Source: Candidatus Cloacimonadota bacterium
GTDB lineage: Bacteria > Cloacimonadota > Cloacimonadia > Cloacimonadales > Cloacimonadaceae
Direction: 5' to 3'
Length of the DNA stretch: 8,879 nt
Assembly: GCA_017995495.1 (NCBI GenBank)
Contig: JAGOIS010000059.1
Coordinates: 1-8,879 of the forward strand
A program made the position numbers and the translations under genes. The notes beneath the pieces were generated by a model. It was given only the letters and a program-made list of their open reading frames with translations, did not search any database and was not told the origin of the DNA. Each line of letters opens with the position of its first letter. Positions within the stretch are counted from its first letter, which is position 1. Of this stretch, positions 1-7,110 are shown piece by piece.

Positions 1-637
1 CGCAGTTTTTGATCTGGCCGCGCTGGGCCATCTTGGAGATGAGGGCGTACTCGAGGGTGTTGGGCAGCGCGCCGATCACCTTTTCCGTGCCGGAGATGAG
101 GGCCACCTTGGGTTTCTCGATCCCGAAACGGCGGGCCATCGCCACGCTGTAGTTCAGCATCGCGATCTTGTGGTCCAGGTCGGGAGTAGGCAGCACGGCG
201 GTGTCGCTGAGGAAGAGGAGTTTATGGTATCGGGGCAGTTCCACCACGCAGACGTGGCTCATCACCGCCTTGGGCGGCAGCAGGCCTTTATCCTTGTGGA
301 GCACGGCTTTCAGGAACTTGTCGGTTCCCACCAGCCCCTTCATCAGCACGTCCGCTTCGCCGGCCCGCACCATCCTCACGGCCTCCGCTGTGGCGGCGGC
401 GTGGCCGGGGACATCCACGATCTGAAAGCTGGAAACATCTATCCCTTCGGCAGCGCAGACCGTTTCGATCCTCTGCCTGTCTCCCAGCAGGATACCCTGG
501 ATGAAGCCCTCGCCCACGGCTCTGGCAATGGACAACAAAGTGTGGGAGTCCTCCGCGGCGGCCACGGCGATCCGGGTTTGGGCACCCAGGGCGCGAACGT
601 GGGCTGCGAGTTGTTCCAGGGAGCGGATGGGGATCAT
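1..637 (-). CDS. Phosphate acyltransferase, phosphate butyryltransferase/acetyltransferase family (C-terminus cut off by left edge)
   Basis: Transfers an acyl group from CoA to phosphate, giving an acyl-phosphate that a kinase can use to make ATP; cytoplasmic. Only 212 codons are present and the frame is still open at base 1. The reading frame starts MIPIRSLEQLA and contains GILLGD (48-53), VLMKGLVGTDKFLKAVL (97-113), SHV (127-129), DTAVLPTPDLDHK (145-157) and SKMAQRGQIK (201-210), all matched in the complete upstream paralogue at roughly 40-45% identity by eye. The start is set by the ATGA overlap with that gene's stop (634-637), which implies translational coupling. The segment GTEKVIGALPNTLEYA (183-198) departs from the usual family pattern with PK.P...D.A, so substrate preference may differ from the paralogue. 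Family sure; acyl-chain specificity unknown. A butyrate-kinase-type gene beyond the left edge would fit but cannot be seen. Confidence 0.88.
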   Translation of the reverse strand, partial: MIPIRSLEQLAAHVRALGAQTRIAVAAAEDSHTLLSIARAVGEGFIQGILLGDRQRIETVCAAEGIDVSSFQIVDVPGHAAATAEAVRMVRAGEADVLMKGLVGTDKFLKAVLHKDKGLLPPKAVMSHVCVVELPRYHKLLFLSDTAVLPTPDLDHKIAMLNYSVAMARRFGIEKPKVALISGTEKVIGALPNTLEYALISKMAQRGQIKNC

Positions 638-1548
638 GACTGACCGGCTCCGGCCAACAGGGCGGCCAGGGCGATGGAATAGAGTTTGGAGCGTTCGCTG
701 TCGCCCCTCGAGGTGAGCACGCAGGGCACCCGGGCACCCATCACCACGGCGCAGAGCTCGCTGTCCATCAGCTTCACCACGGATTTATAGAAGCAGTTGC
801 CGGCCTCGATATTGGGAAAGAGGATGCAGTCGGCGTCGCCGCAGACTTCGCTCTGCACGCCCTTGATGAGCGCGCTTTCCTTGTCCACGATGAGGTCGAA
901 ACCCAGAGGCCCTTCCACGATCGCTCCCTTGATCTGGCCGCGCTGGGCCATTTTGGCGATGATGGCGCCGTCGGCGCAGGAGGGGATCTTCGGCAAAGTC
1001 TGTTCCGAAGCGGCCTGGATGCCCACCTTGGGGTTTTCGATGCCCAAAAAGTGGGCGGTGCGGATAAGGTAGTTCGTGATGGCCACTTTCTGGGCCAGAT
1101 CCGGCAGCGGGATGATCGCCACGTCGCCAAAGACAAGCAGTTTGTGATAGCTTTTGGGCTCGGCAACGGTGACGTGGGAAAGGATGGCGCCGCTGTCCAT
1201 CAGGCCGCGCTCCTTGTTCAGGATGGCCTTCATGTAGCGGTCCGTGCTGAGCAGGCCTTTCATCAAAAAATCCCCCTCGCCGGCGTTGATCAGGTCCACC
1301 GCTTTGGCGGCGGCGGAGTCGGGGGTGGATGAAACGATCCGAAATACCGAGGGATCGATCTTTTCGGCTTCACAAACCTTTTTGATCAGGCTTTCATCGC
1401 CCACCAGGATGCCTTCCACCAGGTCCATTTCCACTGCCTCGTGCACGGCGCAGACTGTGTGGGCGTCCACCGCCCAGGCTGCCACGAGGCGTTTGTTGGG
1501 ACGCGGTTTGAGGATGTCGAACATTTGGTCCAGTTTGGTGATCTGCAT
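634..1548 (-). CDS. ptb: Phosphate butyryltransferase-type phosphate acyltransferase
   Basis: Full-length member, 304 aa, of the phosphate butyryltransferase branch (about 300 aa) of the Pta/Ptb family, which converts butyryl-CoA or a related acyl-CoA plus phosphate to acyl-phosphate plus CoA. Family signatures in order: EGILVGD (45-51), FLMKGLLSTDRYMKAIL (94-110), SHV (124-126), IIPLPDL (145-151), KMAQRGQIKGAIVEGPLGFD (199-218), DADCILFPNIEAGN (238-251, with YKS just after), MGARVPCVLTSR (270-281) and SKLYSIALAALLA (287-299). The start ATG has a good ribosome site, GAGGAG at 1554-1559, five bases upstream. It lies 56 bp downstream of the LpoB-like lipoprotein stop, with no obvious terminator between; that gap is AT-rich and could hold a weak promoter of its own. 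Its TGA overlaps the start of the second acyltransferase. Butyryl, isobutyryl, propionyl or acetyl specificity cannot be told from sequence alone. Confidence 0.9.
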   Translation of the reverse strand: MQITKLDQMFDILKPRPNKRLVAAWAVDAHTVCAVHEAVEMDLVEGILVGDESLIKKVCEAEKIDPSVFRIVSSTPDSAAAKAVDLINAGEGDFLMKGLLSTDRYMKAILNKERGLMDSGAILSHVTVAEPKSYHKLLVFGDVAIIPLPDLAQKVAITNYLIRTAHFLGIENPKVGIQAASEQTLPKIPSCADGAIIAKMAQRGQIKGAIVEGPLGFDLIVDKESALIKGVQSEVCGDADCILFPNIEAGNCFYKSVVKLMDSELCAVVMGARVPCVLTSRGDSERSKLYSIALAALLAGAGQS

Positions 1549-1604
1549 GGATTCTCCTCTTCTGCTATATTAAAAATATTTATTGCTCTGGCAGGGGCGG
1601 TTGC

Positions 1605-2123
1605 TCACAGCTTCGTCCACAGGGGTTTGCTGGTGGACTTCGCCACTCTCAGCAGCGTGGTCCCGCCGGCGGTGTCCAGGATCTCCAGAGTGAGCCTGAA
1701 CACCAGCAGACTGCGGTCTGGCACCACTTCCAGCCAGCCCCGCAGCAGGGCATCCGCGCCGCTTGATTCCCAGGAAAGGGAATCCAGAAGAGCGCTCCCA
1801 CCGTTCACAAAGGCGGGACTGTCTTTACGGGGACGGATCAGCCTGACCTTACCGCTCAGCAGCAGTTCCCGGGCGAGTTCTTCCTCCAGTTCGGACAGGG
1901 CGACGTGATATTCACTGCGGTTTTCCAGCGTGCAGATGAGCAGGGCGGGAGAGCGGCTTTCATCCGGCAGGCTGAAGCCTTCCAGCCAGGTTTCGCTCGA
2001 GACCGCGGCCGCCAGTTCCCTGGCCAGCGTGAGCGCGTCGCCATCATTCCAACTGCTGAGACGCCGCTCGGCGCAGCCGCAGAGGGCGAACGCGCAGCAC
2101 ACCAGCAGCAGAACTTTTTTCAT
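1605..2123 (-). CDS. LpoB-like penicillin-binding-protein activator lipoprotein
   Basis: Predicted outer-membrane lipoprotein of 172 aa. The signal peptide MKKVLLLVCCAFALCGC ends in a lipobox L-C-G-C with the lipidated cysteine at 17; the next residue is Ala rather than Asp, so no inner-membrane retention signal. The mature part follows the LpoB pattern: LARELAAAV...TWLEGF (33-50), LLICTLENRSEYHV (61-74, compare the family's hydrophobic-x-N-R-T/S-x-E-H/Y), a helix leading to LLLSGKVRLI (87-96), then GADALLRGWLE (122-132) and a final strand pair with FRLTLEILDTAGG (142-154). In enteric bacteria LpoB spans the periplasm to stimulate the synthase PBP1b; that role here is inference from family resemblance. 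The frame stays open further upstream to 2309, but the signal peptide and GGGGAG site (2130-2135) fix the start at 2123. No penicillin-binding protein is nearby. It could also be another CsgG/LpoB-superfamily lipoprotein. Confidence 0.72.
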   Translation of the reverse strand: MKKVLLLVCCAFALCGCAERRLSSWNDGDALTLARELAAAVSSETWLEGFSLPDESRSPALLICTLENRSEYHVALSELEEELARELLLSGKVRLIRPRKDSPAFVNGGSALLDSLSWESSGADALLRGWLEVVPDRSLLVFRLTLEILDTAGGTTLLRVAKSTSKPLWTKL

Positions 2124-2129
2124 TGTAAT

Positions 2130-2135
2130 CTCCCC
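2130..2135 (-). promoter_or_regulatory. Ribosome binding site that fixes the LpoB-like start
   Basis: GGGGAG on the minus strand, six bases before the ATG at 2123. It supports the lipoprotein start over the longer frame beginning at 2309, whose extra 62 residues would place the signal peptide inside the protein. Confidence 0.7.
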
Positions 2136-2145
2136 ACTTTGGACT

Positions 2146-2151
2146 AATATA
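2146..2151 (-). promoter_or_regulatory. Candidate -10 element for the LpoB-like/acyltransferase operon
   Basis: TATATT on the minus strand, 22 bases upstream of the lipoprotein ATG, in the AT-rich part of the divergent intergenic region. A convincing -35 at 16-18 bases is not visible, so this is a weak call based on one hexamer and its position. Confidence 0.3.
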
Positions 2152-2277
2152 TCTGCAAGTGAAACGGGATGTACTGCCCAGACACCTGCTTTATTCGGAA
2201 AAAAGTCATGCTCGCCGGGAGTTTTGATATTTGTCAAGTGCAATCTTCCACTTCCCGCCGCCAGATGATTTTTTTCC

Positions 2278-2305
2278 TTGTCAGATTCAGGGCAGGCATT
2301 TTTAT
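2278..2305 (+). promoter_or_regulatory. Candidate promoter for the SPFH-enolase unit
   Basis: TTGTCA (2278-2283) resembles a -35 box in five of six positions and is followed after 16 bases by TTTTAT (2300-2305), four of six against TATAAT. A start of transcription just downstream would leave a short leader containing AAGGAG (2324-2329) before the ATG at 2336. The -10 match is poor. Another TTGTCA at 2231-2236 has no partner box. Confidence 0.3.
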
Positions 2306-2335
2306 GCACAAAAGCTTACCAATAAGGAGTGAATC

Positions 2336-4580
<2,245 letters not shown>

Positions 4581-4610
4581 CCCCACCCGGAAAGCCGATC
4601 CCCAAAGCAT

Positions 4611-4636
4611 GGGGCGGGAAATCTCCCGCCCCTTTT
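4611..4636 (+). terminator. Rho-independent terminator of the SPFH-enolase unit
   Basis: Perfect 9-bp stem GGGGCGGGA / TCCCGCCCC (4611-4619 and 4624-4632), four-base loop AATC, then TTTT (4633-4636), 30 bases after the enolase stop. GC-rich stem, short loop and a short T-run in the plus direction only. Confidence 0.88.
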
Positions 4637-4706
4637 CATTGGCTCGCGAAAAGCCCCCTGCCCGCGCAGAGTCCGATAACAGAACCTCGAGACTGAAGCG
4701 TTTAAG

Positions 4707-4719
4707 CAGGCCCCGCCTG
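4707..4719. repeat. Short inverted repeat CAGGC/GCCTG
   Basis: Perfect 5-bp arms around a CCC loop. Small enough to arise by chance in GC-rich DNA; recorded because it belongs to the run of stem-loops in this gap. Confidence 0.4.
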
Positions 4720-4730
4720 AAGGGCAGTGG

Positions 4731-4755
4731 TTCGGGGATCAACTTGGACCCCGAA
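4731..4755. repeat. Inverted repeat TTCGGGG/CCCCGAA
   Basis: Perfect 7-bp arms (4731-4737 and 4749-4755) with an 11-base loop, 12 bp left of the large palindrome. No T-run follows on either strand, so it is not an obvious terminator. Confidence 0.6.
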
Positions 4756-4767
4756 ATGGCTCCCCTT

Positions 4768-4838
4768 ATCAATACGGAATAAATACGGAATCAATACGGA
4801 TGAAATCCGTATTGATTCCGTATTTATTCCGTATTGAT
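4768..4838. repeat. Perfect 33-bp inverted repeat made of six 11-bp ATACGGA units
   Basis: The left arm (4768-4800) divides exactly into three 11-mers: ATCAATACGGA, ATAAATACGGA, ATCAATACGGA. After a 5-base loop TGAAA (4801-4805) the right arm (4806-4838) is their perfect reverse complement, 33 of 33 bases. The order of units is a-b-a, so the middle unit differs from its neighbours by one base, and that difference is kept in both arms. The arms are about one-third GC against GC-rich flanks. Each unit is close to one helical turn. The transcript from either strand would fold into a long perfect hairpin; the DNA could extrude as a cruciform. There is no poly-T tail, so simple termination does not explain it. 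Likely a repeat-family insertion, a protein-binding array, or an RNA-processing hairpin between converging transcripts; which one is unknown. Confidence 0.95.
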
Positions 4839-4856
4839 CACCGGGGCGAACCGGTG
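4839..4856. repeat. Inverted repeat CACCGG/CCGGTG next to the large palindrome
   Basis: Perfect 6-bp arms (4839-4844 and 4851-4856) with a six-base loop GGCGAA, directly abutting the right arm of the 71-bp element with no bases between. Confidence 0.5.
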
Positions 4857-4878
4857 GGATCCTGCCAAATCCCCGGGT

Positions 4879-4893
4879 CAGGACCTGGTCCTG
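4879..4893. repeat. 15-bp palindrome CAGGACCTGGTCCTG
   Basis: Seven-bp perfect arms around a single central T. It reads as a compact dyad, more like a protein-binding palindrome than an RNA hairpin because the loop is one base. Function unknown. Confidence 0.5.
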
Positions 4894-4901
4894 CCTGAGC
4901 T

Positions 4902-4932
4902 GGCTGAGACGGGACTTGATCCGTTGACAGCC
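4902..4932 (-). repeat. Stem-loop just after the lipoprotein stop
   Basis: GGCTG/CAGCC (4902-4906, 4928-4932) with an inner ACGG/CCGT pair (4909-4912, 4921-4924), an AG/TGA internal loop and an eight-base loop. It starts four bases past the lipoprotein stop on the minus strand. No T-run follows, so it may be an mRNA 3'-end stabiliser or a weak terminator. Confidence 0.45.
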
Positions 4933-4935
4933 GGT

Positions 4936-5589
4936 TCAAGGTTTGGTGGCTGTCTCTGAGACTATATTGGCGTTCGTCAGGGCGCGCTTTCTGAGACGGA
5001 AAAGTTTCAGGTCATCCTGGCTCGACCCTATCGAGATATCGAAGGTTCCCTTGCCAAATCCGGAGGCGGTTTGTTCGATCAGGGGAAAGATCGATCCGGC
5101 CCGCTGTTCGCCTATGTCCGGATTCAATTCCCTGAGGGTCATGAAGATGGATCCAGCGTAGGAAACAGACTGGGGCGGCAGGTTAAAATTGACGGTGGTG
5201 GGGAAATCGAAATTCCCGTTAAGCAAAATCGCCGAAGCCGAACCCATGATCCGCTCGATCTTGTAATATCCCGCCGGAAGATAGACCGAGAGCCAGTGCA
5301 GCATCTTGTCGTCCTGGCCGATATCGACTCCGGAGGAGGGGAAGTACACCCGGTAGGATTTGTTGGTGGTGACATTCTTGAGGTGCAACGATCCGATCCG
5401 GGGCTTGAAGTTCGGGCTGATCGTGTTGTTGGTGGTGATCTTCAGCAGCAGGACTGACTCCTTGCTGAGGTCGAGCGTTTCGTCGGTGGTGTTCACATGT
5501 TTCACGGACACGCAGGCGAAAAGGGTGAGCGTCAGCAGAATGATGGCAACCAGGCCACCGAGACGGCGGAAATTGATTCCTGTAAACAT
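4936..5589 (-). CDS. Predicted lipoprotein of unknown function
   Basis: 217 aa. I do not recognise a named family. The N-terminus has a basic stretch (FRRL), a hydrophobic core GGLVAIILLTLTLFA and a lipobox L-F-A-C with the acceptor cysteine at 26, followed by V-S-V, so export and lipid attachment are well supported; outer-membrane destination is likely as no Asp follows the cysteine. The mature part looks all-beta, with alternating hydrophobic strands, SVLLLKITTNNT near 49-60, LHWLSVYLPAGYYKIERI in the middle and PPQSVSYAGSIFMTLREL after it. That layout recalls small beta-sandwich lipoproteins of the DUF2846 kind, a weak resemblance only. The start is set by GGAGG (5596-5600), six bases upstream; a TTG further up at 5724 would bury the signal peptide. 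It lies 138 bp after mnmE without a clear terminator between, so readthrough from dxs-mnmE is possible. Confidence 0.82.
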   Translation of the reverse strand: MFTGINFRRLGGLVAIILLTLTLFACVSVKHVNTTDETLDLSKESVLLLKITTNNTISPNFKPRIGSLHLKNVTTNKSYRVYFPSSGVDIGQDDKMLHWLSVYLPAGYYKIERIMGSASAILLNGNFDFPTTVNFNLPPQSVSYAGSIFMTLRELNPDIGEQRAGSIFPLIEQTASGFGKGTFDISIGSSQDDLKLFRLRKRALTNANIVSETATKP

Positions 5590-5595
5590 GGGCAA

Positions 5596-5600
5596 CCTCC
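5596..5600 (-). promoter_or_regulatory. Ribosome binding site that fixes the unknown lipoprotein start
   Basis: GGAGG on the minus strand with a six-base spacer to the ATG at 5589. It favours this start over the longer open frame that begins with TTG at 5724, next to the mnmE stop. Confidence 0.75.
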
Positions 5601-5727
5601 AGTAAATTGGTTCTGTGCCAGGCGCTACCGAGGCTGGAGCCGGAACCCGGAACAAAGAAGGGGCCAGCCTTCGCGCCGGCAGGCAGCAAAGAAAACTGAA
5701 GCGCCTGCGGGGATTAATTGTCAAGCA

Positions 5728-7110
5728 TTATTTGCCGATGCAGAAATCGGCGAAGATGCGGCCCAACAGGTCGGGATCGGCAGTTACGCCAAGGATCTCG
5801 CCGATGGCGTTGGCGGCGGCGATGAGGTCGAAGGCGGTGAATTCGTATCCGGCCTGGTTTTCGAGGGAGGACAGGGCGTTGGAAATTGCAGTGATGGAGC
5901 GTTCAAGCGCGGCCAGATGTCTGGCGTTGGTCACCAGGGGGCTGGTCAGATCGCCCGGGGGGAGGTCGAAACGCTTGAGAATGGCTTCATAGAGAGCTTC
6001 CATGCCATTGGGCGCCATCACGGAGACGGGGATGGCCCGCTCAGGCGAGCCGCCGTCGCGTTCCTCTCCGCATGGATCGGTAGACTTTTTTGGCGGCACG
6101 AGGTCCCATTTGCTGGCTAGCCAGAGGGTTTTGGCGGCTATACCCGGAGTAAGGCCCGGAATTGCGGCGGCGTGGTTTTCATCCACAGGGAGCAGGCAGA
6201 GCACCAGATCGGCCTGGCGCATGAGTTCGCGGCTGCGGTCGATCCCCTCCCGCTCGATGGAGTTCGCGCTTTCCCGCAATCCCGCCGTGTCATATAAAAC
6301 CAGCGTGTAGCCATGAAGGGAGACGCTCTCCTCCAGATAATCGCGGGTGGTGCCGGGATGGGGGGTGACGATGGCGCGGTTGAAGTGGAGAAAGGCGTTG
6401 AACAGAGAGGATTTACCGCTGTTGGGTGCTCCGGCCAGGCAGACCCTGATGCCTTCGCGGATGTAGCGTCCCCGGGAACCCTCGCTGTGCATGGCTTTCG
6501 CCGCATCCAAGAGGCCGGCGACCCGCTCTCTGAGGTCGTACGCGTCCAGCGGCGGCAGGTCCTGATCGGCAAAGTCAATGGCCAATTCGCAGCGCAACCT
6601 GGCGTCGTAGATGCCGTCCAGAAGTTCGCGCAGTCGATCGGAAAGCAGACCCCGCACCTGCATCAGGGCGGCGGTTTCAGCCTTGCTGCCGGTGGCGCTG
6701 ATGAGGTCGTTCACCGCCTCGGCCTGGGTGAGGTCGAGCTTGCCGTTCAGCAGGGCGCGGAGAGTGAATTCCCCCGGACGGGCCAGCCTCGCCTCCAGCA
6801 AAAGGTTTTCCAGGATCCGGGCAGCCAGGCGGGGATTGCCGTGGCAGGAGATCTCCACGCAATCCTCCCCAGTGTAGCTTTTGGGGGCGCGAAAGACGGT
6901 GCAAAGCACCTGATCGAGGGGTTTTCCATTCCGGTTGTAAAACAGACCATAGACCGCCCTGTGTGAGGGACTGTTCAGCAATTTACGGCGTGGCCTGAAG
7001 AATTGGGTTACGATCCCGATGCTGCCGGTGCCGCTGATCCTGATGACACTCACGGCGGCGCAACCCGGTGGCGTGATCAAGGCACAGATGGGTTCGCTGA
7101 CAGGCGGCAT
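5728..7110 (-). CDS. mnmE: tRNA uridine-5-carboxymethylaminomethyl modification GTPase MnmE
   Basis: With MnmG, MnmE adds the aminomethyl-type group at wobble uridine 34 of certain tRNAs; potassium-dependent GTPase, 460 aa, complete. The N-terminal folate-binding domain begins CALITPPGCAAVSVIRISG (9-27) and carries YTGEDCVEISCHGN (79-92) and RPGEFTLRALLNGKLDLTQAEA (111-132). The inserted G domain has G1 GAPNSGKSS (227-235, including the Asn230 that helps bind potassium), the TTRD switch (254-257), DTAGL (274-278), and Glu286 at the position of the E. coli catalytic Glu282. The C-terminal CIGK (457-460) with the conserved cysteine is intact. Odd point: G4 reads SKWD (333-336) instead of NKxD. 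The ATG shares one base with the dxs TGA (TGATG), and no strong ribosome site precedes it, so its translation probably depends on termination at dxs. Confidence 0.98.
   Translation of the reverse strand: MPPVSEPICALITPPGCAAVSVIRISGTGSIGIVTQFFRPRRKLLNSPSHRAVYGLFYNRNGKPLDQVLCTVFRAPKSYTGEDCVEISCHGNPRLAARILENLLLEARLARPGEFTLRALLNGKLDLTQAEAVNDLISATGSKAETAALMQVRGLLSDRLRELLDGIYDARLRCELAIDFADQDLPPLDAYDLRERVAGLLDAAKAMHSEGSRGRYIREGIRVCLAGAPNSGKSSLFNAFLHFNRAIVTPHPGTTRDYLEESVSLHGYTLVLYDTAGLRESANSIEREGIDRSRELMRQADLVLCLLPVDENHAAAIPGLTPGIAAKTLWLASKWDLVPPKKSTDPCGEERDGGSPERAIPVSVMAPNGMEALYEAILKRFDLPPGDLTSPLVTNARHLAALERSITAISNALSSLENQAGYEFTAFDLIAAANAIGEILGVTADPDLLGRIFADFCIGK

Larger units (their letters stand above)
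4581..4935. other. Convergent intergenic region rich in stem-loops, no gene seen
   Basis: This 355-bp stretch lies between the stops of enolase and the unrecognised lipoprotein. I find no reading frame with a ribosome site or family resemblance. Instead it holds the enolase terminator, the 71-bp ATACGGA element, and short inverted repeats at 4707-4719, 4731-4755, 4839-4856, 4879-4893 and 4902-4932. Outside the central element it is as GC-rich as the genes around it. Confidence 0.85.

Noticed and set aside
4768..4838. The large palindrome as a CRISPR array or an ordinary terminator
   Set aside because: There are no spacers between the 11-bp units, which abut exactly, and no T-run follows the stem on either strand.
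4924..4929. TTGACA on the plus strand in the convergent gap, as a possible promoter
   Set aside because: The sequence 17 bases on is TGGCTG and any transcript would run antisense into the lipoprotein gene. A lone hexamer is not enough.
4848..4937. Seven-bp inverted repeat GAACCGG/CCGGTTC spanning the right part of the gap, as possible ends of a mobile element
   Set aside because: Arms are short, 76 bases apart, reach into the lipoprotein stop codon, and there is no target duplication or transposase.
5719..5724. Perfect TTGACA on the minus strand at the end of mnmE, followed by an AT-rich spacer, as a promoter for the lipoprotein
   Set aside because: The positions 16-19 bases downstream (around CTTCAG/TTCAGT) do not form a usable -10 box, so I did not call a promoter.
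5590..5727. A longer lipoprotein gene starting at the TTG at 5724
   Set aside because: It would add 45 residues ahead of a clear signal peptide, while the ATG at 5589 has a well-placed GGAGG.
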